NCBI GenBank assembly: GCA_947486505.1
Contig: CANKTT010000056.1
Span: 1 to 8,966 of the forward strand
Direction: 5' to 3'
DNA length: 8,966 nucleotides
Source of the DNA: Actinomycetota bacterium
Lineage (GTDB): Bacteria; Actinomycetota; Actinomycetes; S36-B12; UBA5976
The notes below the pieces were generated by a model. The model was not told where the DNA came from, ran no database searches, and worked only from the letters and a program-made list of their open reading frames with translations. Of this stretch, positions 1 to 5,391 are shown in pieces (position 1 is the stretch's first letter; the number at the start of each line of letters is the position of its first letter). The position numbers and the translations under genes are program-made.

Positions 1-599
1 GAAACAACAATCTTTTCAGCAGAAACTCCCAGTTTTCTGACTGATGCCGAAAATGATTCGGTAATTGTTGCAACGCTGTCCGCGCGCCGAAGATAGCGGC
101 TCTCGATAGTCGCCGCAATCTTCGCAACTTTGCTACCACCAGCAATGTTTGACTGGGTTGTTGCAGCCGCCATTAGATCCTGAATCAAAATTCCGTACGA
201 TGCGCCAGTTCTGCGCGCCAGTCGGGCCCCCACAATCATGTCGCCAAGAGCTGGACTAACTGCAATTACGACGTGAGGTTTTTCGCCTCGGGACTTCCAC
301 CATGCGGTTGCAAGGAAACTCAATTCGTACGCAATTCTGGTCACCGCAGTCATGCGCTTTGGGACGTAAATCCAGCACCGTTTAACCTTCACGTTGTTGA
401 GAATTTCTAAACTGCGAGATTTATGACGATACTCCGCTGGGACCCTCCATTGCGGGTAGTGCGGCAAACCAGTTATGACAGTAACTCGATGGCCTTCATT
501 TACCAATCGCTCTGCAAGATCCTGCGTGTAAGGGCCACAACCTGTCACTTCTGGGGCGTAATTGATCGCAACTATGCAAAACTGTTTTACGTTTGACAT
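1..599 (-). CDS. Family 4 glycosyltransferase, WcaI/WbuB-like, 3' part cut by window edge
   Basis: Reading the reverse strand from an ATG at 599 gives an open frame of 199 codons that leaves the window at position 1, so only the N-terminal half is present. It begins MSNVKQFCIVAINYAPEVTG. The features resemble the N-terminal Rossmann domain of WcaI/WbuB-type GT4 enzymes: the 'NYAPEVTGCGPYTQDLAERL' stretch at residues 13-32, then 'VTVITGLPHYPQW' near 38-50, and 'ILIQD' near 137-141. These enzymes transfer sugars from nucleotide donors to a lipid carrier or growing glycan at the inner face of the cytoplasmic membrane, in exopolysaccharide or surface glycan synthesis. The donor-binding C-terminal domain lies outside the window. 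A GAGAGG purine run about 10 nt upstream of the ATG is a plausible ribosome binding site. Family assignment is good; donor, acceptor and pathway cannot be told. Confidence 0.88.
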   Translation of the reverse strand, partial: MSNVKQFCIVAINYAPEVTGCGPYTQDLAERLVNEGHRVTVITGLPHYPQWRVPAEYRHKSRSLEILNNVKVKRCWIYVPKRMTAVTRIAYELSFLATAWWKSRGEKPHVVIAVSPALGDMIVGARLARRTGASYGILIQDLMAAATTQSNIAGGSKVAKIAATIESRYLRRADSVATITESFSASVRKLGVSAEKIVV

Positions 600-851
600 G
601 TCACACTAACCCTCTCGATCAGAATTCATATCATTCTCTTAGAGACATTGGCTTGGCGTATATCTCATTCTGCAATTTAGCGGTGGTCGGCGCAGTTCGC
701 GTTTGCCCCTTACGAAATTATAGAATACCCTCCGATCACCGATACGAGACCGACAGCCGACTTGCAACAATGACTGATCTAGTGAACCTTACAAATGCTT
801 CACAGAAGGAGTCTGAGCGCGAAAAACACTACTTCTAACTATATTTAGACC
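600..851. other. Divergent intergenic region between glycosyltransferase and DUF2256 gene
   Basis: A 252-bp spacer lies between two divergent genes. It should hold the promoter for the leftward glycosyltransferase and that for the rightward DUF2256-photolyase pair. Only the rightward -10 (TATATT, 840-845) is convincing. An 81-codon open frame at 593-838 shows no family motif and its start lies inside the glycosyltransferase start region, so I treat it as non-coding. I saw no strong hairpin or repeat here. Confidence 0.5.
840..845 (+). promoter_or_regulatory. Extended -10 box of a leaderless promoter for the DUF2256-photolyase pair
   Basis: TATATT matches the sigma-70/SigA -10 consensus at five of six positions and ends exactly 6 nt before the ATG at 852. 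The usual distance from -10 to the transcription start would place +1 on the A of the ATG. No Shine-Dalgarno sequence precedes that ATG, which agrees with a leaderless mRNA. No recognisable -35 hexamer lies at the expected distance. Confidence 0.6.
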
Positions 852-992
852 ATGGCCCGAATCGCTCAAACCAAAAATGGATTTGCCCCTAAAATCTGTG
901 CTTCTTGTGGGCTGGAATTTGAATGGCGAAAGAAATGGCAACGCGATTGGGGAAATGTGAAGTACTGTTCCGAGAAGTGCAAATCTAAATGA
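852..992 (+). CDS. DUF2256 small four-cysteine protein
   Basis: This 46-residue protein starts [20 protein letters not shown]. It has a CxxC knuckle at Cys16/Cys19, an aromatic-basic middle (EWRKKW at 24-29), and a second CxxxC pair at Cys39/Cys43 in '[11 protein letters not shown]'. This is the DUF2256 pattern, a predicted zinc-ribbon-like or metal-binding mini-protein of unknown function. From family knowledge, DUF2256 genes often sit beside, or are fused to, iron-sulfur photolyase/cryptochrome genes, which is the arrangement here: its TGA overlaps the next gene's ATG in an ATGA, so the two are probably translationally coupled. The ATG is chosen because the family core starts about ten residues later and a -10 box lies at leaderless spacing. 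A role in folding or cluster loading of the photolyase is inference only. Confidence 0.85.
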   Translation: MARIAQTKNGFAPKICASCGLEFEWRKKWQRDWGNVKYCSEKCKSK

Positions 993-2464
993 CAAAACGA
1001 ATCCTCTACATTCCGTTTGATCATCTAAATCTCAACTACGGAGTTTTAAAGGATTCTGATCCTAAAGATGATCACATTGTTTTGGTTGAGAGTGCCCGGA
1101 TGACATCTGGCAGGCCTTGGCATAAAGAGCGTTTGTTCTTTTTGATTTCCTCGGCTCGCCATTTCGCAAAAGAGTTAGAGCTTGCAGGCTATGACGTGAC
1201 CTACTTGAAATGCCCCACAACAATTGATGGTCTGAAAAGCGTTCAAAAGAAACTGGGCAAACTACCGATCTATGCTGCGGAACTATCGTCATTTCGGCAA
1301 TTTACTCTGCTTGAAGAATTTGGTGTGCAGTACGTAACTAATGATTTTTTCTTAACTTCGCGAGTTGATTTCAAACTCTGGGCCGACAAGCAAAAGTCAT
1401 TTCTGATGGAAACTTTTTATCGAGCTCAACGCATTCGATTAAACATCATGGTTGAGAACGGTAAACCAGATACTGGAGTTTGGAACTTTGATAAAGACAA
1501 CCGGTTGCCGCCACCCAAGAATTACACCTGGCCCGCTTACCTAGAACATGAGCGCGACGAGATTGATCTTGAAGTGTGCGCTGAACTTGGTATGGAACCG
1601 ACCAAAACTTGGGCAACCACTCGTGCCGGCGCTCTTGCTCAACTGGATCACTTCATAAAGACAAGTTTGGTTGATTTTGGTCCTTACGAAGATGCAGTAT
1701 CAGCCGACAGTTGGGCGCTACATCACTCATTACTTAGTCCCTATCTGAACAACGGACTGCTTCATGCTTCCGAAGTCATTGATGCTGTGTTGCTGGAATA
1801 CCACGCAGGACATGCCCCCATTGGATCGGTGGAAGCATTTGTCAGGCAGATCATTGGCTGGCGCGAGTATCTAAATGGCATGTATTGGCACCTTGGCGCC
1901 GAGTATCGGGAAAACAATCAACTTGATGCGCAGCGAAAACTGCTGCCGCTATTCCAGGATTCAACTAAGACAAAAATGAATTGTGTGAAAACCATTGTTT
2001 CTGACATTGAAACTAGGGCTTGGACTCATCACATTCCGCGTTTGATGATTTTGAGTAATCTGGCGCTGATAACCGGAACAAAGCCACTTGAATTCCTGGA
2101 CTGGATGCGCGAGCAGTTCATTGATGCCACTGAATGGGTTATGGTTCCCAATGTTATTGGTATGGGCCTGCATGCTGATGGTGGCAAGTTAATGACTAAG
2201 CCTTATGCCGCAGGTGGCGCTTATATAAATCGAATGACGCAGTCTTGTAAGGGCTGTGAATACGATCCAAAATTGCGAGTAGGCGACAACGCCTGTCCAT
2301 TCACAACTTTGTATTGGGACTTCCTTGATCGAAATAAGGAGGCCTTTGCTAAGAATCATCGAATGGGTCAGCAAGTAAATGGATTGAAGCGCTTGAGTGA
2401 TTTACCGGAACTGCGCGTTCGGGCCCAAGAAGTCTTGCGTGGACTTGATGATGGGACTATTTAA
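989..2464 (+). CDS. Iron-sulfur bacterial cryptochrome/photolyase (FeS-BCP, PhrB-like)
   Basis: This 491-residue protein has the length and fold order of the prokaryotic FeS-BCP family: N-terminal antenna-binding Rossmann-like domain (about 1-130), linker, and helical FAD-binding domain (about 230-460). Members such as Agrobacterium PhrB carry FAD, a 6,7-dimethyl-8-ribityllumazine antenna and a [4Fe-4S] cluster, and repair (6-4) photoproducts in DNA with light. The four cluster cysteines are visible at Cys332, Cys420, Cys423 and Cys436; their spacing (88, 3, 13) equals that of PhrB Cys350/438/441/454 as I recall it. The 'WTHHIPRLM' segment (345-353) supplies the double His (347/348) at the (6-4) active site. 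The start ATG overlaps the DUF2256 stop (ATGA). It should act as a DNA repair enzyme in a sunlit habitat, though a purely sensory cryptochrome role cannot be excluded. Confidence 0.93.
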   Translation: MTKRILYIPFDHLNLNYGVLKDSDPKDDHIVLVESARMTSGRPWHKERLFFLISSARHFAKELELAGYDVTYLKCPTTIDGLKSVQKKLGKLPIYAAELSSFRQFTLLEEFGVQYVTNDFFLTSRVDFKLWADKQKSFLMETFYRAQRIRLNIMVENGKPDTGVWNFDKDNRLPPPKNYTWPAYLEHERDEIDLEVCAELGMEPTKTWATTRAGALAQLDHFIKTSLVDFGPYEDAVSADSWALHHSLLSPYLNNGLLHASEVIDAVLLEYHAGHAPIGSVEAFVRQIIGWREYLNGMYWHLGAEYRENNQLDAQRKLLPLFQDSTKTKMNCVKTIVSDIETRAWTHHIPRLMILSNLALITGTKPLEFLDWMREQFIDATEWVMVPNVIGMGLHADGGKLMTKPYAAGGAYINRMTQSCKGCEYDPKLRVGDNACPFTTLYWDFLDRNKEAFAKNHRMGQQVNGLKRLSDLPELRVRAQEVLRGLDDGTI

Positions 2465-2509
2465 CGCAAGCGAAAGATGAATGGTCGCTCTTTAGGCAGA
2501 TGTTTAGAG

Positions 2510-2812
2510 TCAGGATGAGATAGGGATAATTTTTTCTAGCTCAGCCTCGATGGCGCTCTTTGCAATCTCCAAGTCACAAGCAGCTTGAGCTCTCATCCAA
2601 TATCCTTCAGATAAGCCAAAATACTTACAAAGTCGCAAGTCAGTGTCTGCAGTAATTGATCGCTTGCCCATAACTATGTCACCAATGCGCTGTGCCGGGA
2701 CACCTATCTCTTTGGCTAACCGATACCGACTAATTTCCATCGGAACCAAAAACTCTTCCCAAAGGATTTCTCCAGGAGTTACTGGATCTAACCTTGTAAT
2801 TGTCTTTGCCAT
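2510..2812 (-). CDS. higA: HigA-type antitoxin, XRE-family helix-turn-helix
   Basis: This 100-residue protein begins MAKTITRLDPVTPGEILWEE, the signature opening of HigA/VapI addiction-module antitoxins. The helix-turn-helix spans roughly residues 27-55 ('RYRLAKEIGVPAQRIGDIVM'), followed by the family's 'LCKYFGLSEGYWMRAQAACD' region (61-80). HigA binds and neutralises the HigB toxin and represses its own operon. The start at 2812 is preferred over an in-frame ATG at 2899 because the family begins at 'MAKTITRLDPVTPGEIL' and a strong GAGGAG ribosome site sits 5 nt upstream. The extra upstream codons would overlap the toxin gene. It lies 10 nt downstream of higB, so it is the second gene of the operon, in the toxin-first order typical of higBA. 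Confidence 0.93.
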   Translation of the reverse strand: MAKTITRLDPVTPGEILWEEFLVPMEISRYRLAKEIGVPAQRIGDIVMGKRSITADTDLRLCKYFGLSEGYWMRAQAACDLEIAKSAIEAELEKIIPISS

Positions 2813-2817
2813 AACCT

Positions 2818-2823
2818 CTCCTC
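2818..2823 (-). promoter_or_regulatory. Strong ribosome binding site for higA overlapping the higB stop
   Basis: On the minus strand GAGGAG lies 5 nt before the higA ATG at 2812, and its first G is the last base of the higB TAG. It fixes the higA start. It contrasts with higB, which has no Shine-Dalgarno sequence, and may favour antitoxin over toxin synthesis from the same mRNA (inference). Confidence 0.7.
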
Positions 2824-3104
2824 TAGTTGTGATAATCAACGATTTGTACTTCCCGCGGACCCTGCTCGGTCCATCGGAAACAAATCCGCCACTGATCATT
2901 TACTCTGATGCTGTAGTAACCATTCCAGTCACCATTTAGTTTTTCTAAGCGATTTCCTGGCGGCACTCTTAAGTCACTAAGGCTGCCTGCAATCTCAAGC
3001 ATTCTAAGTTTTCTTCTTGCGGCCTTTTCAATAAAGGCAAACCTGGGAACTCTTTTGCCATTTGCGATCGATTCAGTGGCTTTATCAGCAAATGAAACAA
3101 TCAT
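2823..3104 (-). CDS. higB: HigB-type toxin, RelE/ParE superfamily
   Basis: This 93-residue protein begins MIVSFADKATESIANGKRVP. It carries the hallmarks of HigB 'host inhibition' toxins: an Arg-rich helix (about 24-36, with FIEKAARRKLRML), 'SDLRVPPGNRLEKLNG' (43-58), and the C-terminal strand motif 'YSIRVNDQWRICFRW' (64-78) ending in 'VQIVDYHN'. HigB toxins are ribosome-dependent endoribonucleases that cut mRNA during translation. The length is normal and all expected core segments are present, so the toxin looks intact. It is first in the higBA operon, with its own promoter overlapped by inverted repeats, and has no Shine-Dalgarno sequence. A lone higBA in a streamlined genome suggests horizontal acquisition or a selfish stabilising role, but this is inference. 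Confidence 0.92.
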   Translation of the reverse strand: MIVSFADKATESIANGKRVPRFAFIEKAARRKLRMLEIAGSLSDLRVPPGNRLEKLNGDWNGYYSIRVNDQWRICFRWTEQGPREVQIVDYHN

Positions 3105-3110
3105 TTACAA

Positions 3111-3139
3111 ATAGTAACGTCTTACGTTAGTAACGTCAA
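3111..3139 (-). promoter_or_regulatory. higBA promoter: -35 TTGACG, 17-bp spacer, -10 TACTAT
   Basis: On the minus strand TTGACG (3139-3134) is followed by a 17-bp spacer and TACTAT (3116-3111). This is a near-consensus SigA promoter and the best one in the window. The -10 ends 6 nt before the higB ATG at 3104, so the predicted +1 is the A of the start codon and the mRNA is probably leaderless. Confidence 0.78.
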
Positions 3140-3146
3140 GCGTTAC
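3113..3146. promoter_or_regulatory. HigA operator candidate: tandem inverted repeats over the higBA promoter
   Basis: Two inverted repeats lie side by side: TAACGT (3115-3120) / ACGTTA (3124-3129) with a 3-bp centre, and GTAACG (3130-3135) / CGTTAC (3141-3146) with a 5-bp centre. The 9-mer AGTAACGTC also recurs directly at 3113 and 3129, a 16-bp period. The repeats cover the -35, the spacer and part of the -10, exactly where an autorepressor would block RNA polymerase. HigA family antitoxins are known to repress this way; HigA as the binder here is inference. Confidence 0.72.
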
Positions 3147-3160
3147 ATCAGTAAAGGTTT

Positions 3161-4177
3161 TCAGCGGCCATCAAGGATTGGTTGACCTGGGTTCCAGGTA
3201 GTTCCATCGCGAGCATCTTTACGGCGACGGGCCATTCCGGAAAGTACTTCAAGGACCACTCGGTTTCCAAGTAGTGCCGTGATGTCTGCATGGTCGTAAG
3301 GCGGGCTAACTTCAACGACGTCAACGCCAACAATTGGAAGCTGGTAGGCCATTCGGCGAACCGTGTCGAGTAACTCGCGAGAGGTTAATCCACCTGGTTC
3401 AGGCGTGCCGGTTCCTGGCGCCGAACCTGGGTCCACGACATCGATGTCAACACTTAGGTATATCGCATCACACTCTTGCAAGGCAATTTCTATAGCTTCA
3501 TCGATACATTCTTTAAGGCCGCGATGGGTGATCTCTGTCATTTCATATGAGCGCATGCCTTGCGCCGCCATCCAATCCAAGATGTCTGGTGGCGGCCAAT
3601 AGCCGCGAAGACCAACTTGAATGAAGCGATCGCCGCGCACGGCTCCACTATCGATTAGCAGTCGCATCGGTTGGCCGTGGCCAACTAGTGAACCAAAAGC
3701 AATGTCACCTGTGTCAGCGTGGGCATCGAAGTGAATAACCCCGACTCTTCCCCACATGTCTGCGCCACGGGCGACTCCAGTTACGTTTGGCCAAGTCACG
3801 GTGTGATCGCCGCCCAGCACTAATGGGATAGCTCCCGAGGCGGCAATCTTCTCAATAACTTTTTCTAGGCTTTCGCAAGACTTAACCGCGTCGCCGGAAT
3901 ACATTTCAACATCGCCCATGTCATAGACCCGAAGATCCTTGAGGCCATTGACGCGAAGTGCCATACTCTCGCGGGAACCATTATGTTCCTCATTGCAAAC
4001 CTCTCGCATAGCCTTGGGGCCAAAGCGGGCGCCAGAGCGGTAACTGGTGCCACCATCAAATGGCGCTCCCACAATTACTACGTCAGCATCAGCAAATGAC
4101 GCCGGGACTTCGATGTCGCATTCATCGACACCTAAGAAAGTAATGTTTGGGCCATACATGGATCCATAGCGAGTCAT
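3161..4177 (-). CDS. speB: Ureohydrolase, agmatinase/SpeB family (substrate uncertain)
   Basis: This 338-residue cytosolic enzyme of the arginase/agmatinase fold carries all six binuclear metal ligands: His125 in GGDHT, Asp151/His153/Asp155 in DAHADTGD, and Asp244/Asp246 in SVDIDVVDP. The family uses Mn2+ (or Ni2+ in guanidinases) to release urea from guanidino compounds. Agmatinase converts agmatine to putrescine, but guanidinobutyrase and guanidinase relatives share these motifs. Near the active site, 'GLRGYWPPPDILDWM' (189-203) marks a subgroup I cannot assign to one substrate. No nickel chaperone gene is near. The ATG at 4177 is preceded by TAAACT 7 nt upstream, with no ribosome site at usable spacing. 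The gene is followed by higBA on the same strand with no clear terminator between. The symbol is tentative. Confidence 0.88.
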   Translation of the reverse strand: MTRYGSMYGPNITFLGVDECDIEVPASFADADVVIVGAPFDGGTSYRSGARFGPKAMREVCNEEHNGSRESMALRVNGLKDLRVYDMGDVEMYSGDAVKSCESLEKVIEKIAASGAIPLVLGGDHTVTWPNVTGVARGADMWGRVGVIHFDAHADTGDIAFGSLVGHGQPMRLLIDSGAVRGDRFIQVGLRGYWPPPDILDWMAAQGMRSYEMTEITHRGLKECIDEAIEIALQECDAIYLSVDIDVVDPGSAPGTGTPEPGGLTSRELLDTVRRMAYQLPIVGVDVVEVSPPYDHADITALLGNRVVLEVLSGMARRRKDARDGTTWNPGQPILDGR

Positions 4178-4184
4178 AGCCCTT

Positions 4185-4190
4185 AGTTTA
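4185..4190 (-). promoter_or_regulatory. -10 box of a near-leaderless promoter for the ureohydrolase gene
   Basis: On the minus strand TAAACT fits TANNNT and ends 7 nt before the ATG at 4177, putting +1 at the start codon or one base before it. The expected -35 position (about 4208-4213) reads CAATAA, a poor match. The spacer is filled by a perfect 6-bp hairpin (4192-4207). Confidence 0.45.
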
Positions 4191-4191
4191 C

Positions 4192-4207
4192 CCGCCTCGA
4201 AAGGCGG
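4192..4207. repeat. Perfect 6-bp inverted repeat with UUCG loop (minus strand)
   Basis: CCGCCT / AGGCGG flank a four-base loop that reads TTCG on the minus strand, a stable RNA tetraloop sequence. It lies between the DUF3955 stop (4222) and the ureohydrolase start (4177). It could end leftward transcription from DUF3955, though no T-run follows, or act as a protein site in the promoter spacer of the ureohydrolase. Its role is not settled by sequence. Confidence 0.5.
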
Positions 4208-4221
4208 TTATTGGGCCTAAC

Positions 4222-4413
4222 TTACTTAAATCTGCTCTTGATAAAAGTTGCAATTGCAAGCATTCCGCCAGTTAAAAGCAACAGCCAAGCAATGGGGATC
4301 AAAAAGAATGGTTCAACGAGTGTGCCATCTTCGGCAATTGAAGAGCCAATAACTGAATAAGCAACAACACATCCCAATCCAGCAAGTATTAGCAAGAAAG
4401 CGACACGTTTCAT
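4222..4413 (-). CDS. Small two-helix membrane protein, DUF3955-like
   Basis: This 63-residue hydrophobic protein begins MKRVAFLLILAGLGCVVAYS. It has two membrane helices (about 4-25 and 37-57) joined by a short acidic loop, 'GSSIAEDGTLVEPFFLIP' (23-40). The 'G-S-x-x-x-x-DG-x-L-x-EPFFLIP' pattern matches my recollection of DUF3955, a small family of unknown function in bacterial inner membranes. The basic ends (MKR and KSRFK) frame the helices and suggest both termini face the cytoplasm. A TAGAGT -10 lies 7 nt before the ATG. The gene is divergent from orn and is followed on the same strand by the ureohydrolase 44 nt downstream; no functional link is evident. Confidence 0.75.
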   Translation of the reverse strand: MKRVAFLLILAGLGCVVAYSVIGSSIAEDGTLVEPFFLIPIAWLLLLTGGMLAIATFIKSRFK

Positions 4414-4420
4414 ATCATTG

Positions 4421-4448
4421 ACTCTATGGCACCAATTGAGTGCCCCAA
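4421..4448 (-). promoter_or_regulatory. Putative promoter of the DUF3955 gene (TTGGGG / TAGAGT)
   Basis: On the minus strand TTGGGG (4448-4443), a 16-bp spacer and TAGAGT (4426-4421) precede the ATG at 4413. The -10 ends 7 nt before the start, so the mRNA would be leaderless or nearly so. It shares the intergenic space with the divergent orn promoter. Confidence 0.42.
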
Positions 4449-4474
4449 CCTTATTTTCTGTGAGTGCCTTCGAT

Positions 4475-4480
4475 TAACCT
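4475..4480 (+). promoter_or_regulatory. -10 box of a leaderless promoter for orn
   Basis: TAACCT fits TANNNT and ends exactly 6 nt before the orn ATG at 4487. A GAGGA run (4482-4486) abuts the ATG with no spacer, too close to serve as a ribosome site, which supports a leaderless reading. No good -35 is visible. Confidence 0.45.
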
Positions 4481-4486
4481 TGAGGA

Positions 4487-5098
4487 ATGAGCGAAACTAT
4501 TGAATCTGACCGCATTGTCTGGATCGATTGCGAGATGACGGGGTTGGATTTCAAAAATGACTTGCTAGTGGAAATTGCTTGCGTCATTACTAATGCAGAG
4601 CTCGAAGTCGTAGCTGAAGGCTTAAACATAGTTATTCAGGCACCCGCAGATCGCCTTGAAACCATGGATCCGTTTGTGGTCAATATGCACACTGAATCTG
4701 GATTGCTGCCTGAAATTCCAAATGGGGTTTCGCTCGAGGCTGCTGAAGCGCAACTCTTTGACTACATCTCCTCGCACATTCCGGAAGCCAACAAGGCTCC
4801 GTTAGCGGGTTCGAGTGTGCATGTAGATCGAATCTTCTTGCAGCGAGATATGCCTCGAGTTGATTCTTACCTGCATTATCGAATCATTGATGTTTCCAGC
4901 ATTAAAGAACTTGTTCGTCGTTGGTACCCGCGCACTTACTTTGCAAGCCCAACTAAGACTGGGAATCATCGGGCACTGGGCGACATCTTGGATTCGATAA
5001 ATGAATTGAAGTACTATCGCGAAGCAGTCTTTGTCGAACTTCCCGGACCAGACAGTTCAAAAGCCAAAGAGATTGCAGCCAAGCACGCTCCAAATTAG
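4487..5098 (+). CDS. orn: Oligoribonuclease (3'-to-5' exoribonuclease)
   Basis: This 203-residue cytosolic DEDDh exonuclease degrades 2-5-nt RNAs, including pGpG from cyclic di-GMP turnover. The catalytic residues are visible: Asp14 and Glu16 in 'WIDCEMTGLD' (12-21), Asp114 in 'SSVHVDRIFL', His161 in 'GNHRAL', and Asp166. The typical Orn segment 'MDPFVVNMHTESGLL' is at 60-74 and the 'INELKYYRE' helix at 171-179. The usual second Asp of 'HRALDDI' is Gly165 here, leaving the catalytic Asp166 intact. Length is in the normal range for the family (about 180-220). The gene stands alone on the plus strand, divergent from DUF3955, and is followed 63 nt later by tRNA-His. orn is highly conserved in Actinobacteria. 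Confidence 0.96.
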   Translation: MSETIESDRIVWIDCEMTGLDFKNDLLVEIACVITNAELEVVAEGLNIVIQAPADRLETMDPFVVNMHTESGLLPEIPNGVSLEAAEAQLFDYISSHIPEANKAPLAGSSVHVDRIFLQRDMPRVDSYLHYRIIDVSSIKELVRRWYPRTYFASPTKTGNHRALGDILDSINELKYYREAVFVELPGPDSSKAKEIAAKHAPN

Positions 5099-5161
5099 CC
5101 CTACCGAACTTCCCTGAATAGAATGGGGAACGTTCGCCACGGAGAAATCTGTTGCAACATG

Positions 5162-5237
5162 GTGGGTGTAGCTCAGCTGGTAGAGCACCTGGTTGTGGTC
5201 CAGGACGCCGCGGGTTCAAGTCCCGTCACTCACCCCA
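5162..5237 (+). tRNA. tRNA-His (anticodon GTG), CCA encoded
   Basis: The cloverleaf folds fully. The acceptor is 5162-5168 with 5227-5233 (one G-T pair), the D stem 5171-5174/5183-5186, the anticodon stem 5188-5192/5200-5204 with loop TTGTGGT (anticodon GTG at 5195-5197), and the T stem 5210-5214/5222-5226. The discriminator C (5234) and a G at -1 (5161) are the special tRNA-His identity pair, and CCA (5235-5237) is encoded. A TAGAAT hexamer at 5119-5124 may be its -10 box, without a clear -35. The 3' half is duplicated downstream at 5340-5376. Confidence 0.96.
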
Positions 5238-5245
5238 AGTTTTCG

Positions 5246-5275
5246 CCCGGGCGGTCTGCGAGCGTAAGCGGCAGG
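5246..5275 (+). repeat. 30-bp hairpin-arm repeat, copy 1
   Basis: This 30-bp block starting CCCGGGCGGTCTGCGAGC and ending GGCAGG recurs at 5314-5343 with a single difference (T5255 versus C5323). The copies are offset by 68 bp. It provides the 5' arm, loop and the start of the 3' arm of the terminator hairpin. Confidence 0.9.
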
Positions 5276-5292
5276 TCGTCGGGGGAAATTTT
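5246..5292 (+). terminator. Strong hairpin terminator after tRNA-His
   Basis: The arm 5246-5259 pairs with 5271-5284 at 13 of 14 positions, three of them G-U, and an AAATTTT tract follows (5286-5292). The 11-base loop can close further as GC-GTAA-GC, a GNRA-type tetraloop. Because the G-U pairs become C-A mismatches on the other strand, the hairpin is clearly stronger in plus-strand RNA, which fits termination of tRNA-His transcription. Confidence 0.72.
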
Positions 5293-5313
5293 GTAGTCGT
5301 ATGAGGCTTAAAT

Positions 5314-5343
5314 CCCGGGCGGCCTGCGAGCGTAAGCGGCAGG
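5314..5343 (+). repeat. 30-bp hairpin-arm repeat, copy 2, fused to a tRNA-His 3' half
   Basis: This is the second copy of the terminator arm repeat. Its natural 3' arm is replaced by tRNA-His sequence from 5340 on. The fusion still folds: 5318-5327 pairs with 5339-5348 at nine of ten positions, now with Watson-Crick pairs only, so it is equally stable on both strands. It could also end leftward transcripts from fdhD, whose stop is at 5392. Confidence 0.85.
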
Positions 5344-5376
5344 ACGCCGCGGGTTCAAGTCCCGTCACTCACCCCA
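5340..5376 (+). pseudogene. Duplicated 3' half of tRNA-His (37 bp, exact), possible attachment-site remnant
   Basis: Positions 5340-5376 equal 5201-5237 base for base: the 3' strand of the anticodon stem, variable loop, T arm, 3' acceptor strand, discriminator C and CCA. No matching 5' half (acceptor strand, D arm, anticodon loop) precedes it, so it cannot be a working tRNA. An exact copy of a tRNA 3' end downstream of the intact tRNA is what an integrated element leaves as its distal attachment site, but only 102 bp separate the copies and no integrase is present. A local recombination between the tRNA and the similar terminator arm is the alternative. Confidence 0.82.
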
Positions 5377-5391
5377 TTTTGGCCAGGATTG

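Noticed and set aside
593..838. 81-codon plus-strand open frame in the spacer before the DUF2256 gene
   Set aside because: It starts inside the glycosyltransferase start region, has no family motif, ribosome site or promoter at leaderless spacing, and its composition looks like intergenic DNA.
2469..2489. AGCGA / TCGCT inverted repeat between the convergent photolyase and higA genes as a terminator
   Set aside because: Only five base pairs with an 11-base loop and no clear T-run; too weak to call.
2813..2899. Upstream extension of higA to an ATG at 2899
   Set aside because: The family N-terminus is MAKTITRLDPVTPGEIL. The extension lies over the higB 3' end and the strong ribosome site is at the inner ATG (2812).
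3865..4074. 69-codon minus-strand open frame inside the ureohydrolase gene
   Set aside because: Overlaps the metal-site coding region in another frame; a shadow.
5281..5376. A second complete tRNA upstream of the duplicated 3' half
   Set aside because: No acceptor 5' strand complementary to CACTCAC, no D arm and no anticodon arm can be built from 5281-5339.
5201..5376. CRISPR-like or satellite array
   Set aside because: Only two copies of each repeat with unequal offsets (68 and 139 bp); it is a duplication, not an array.
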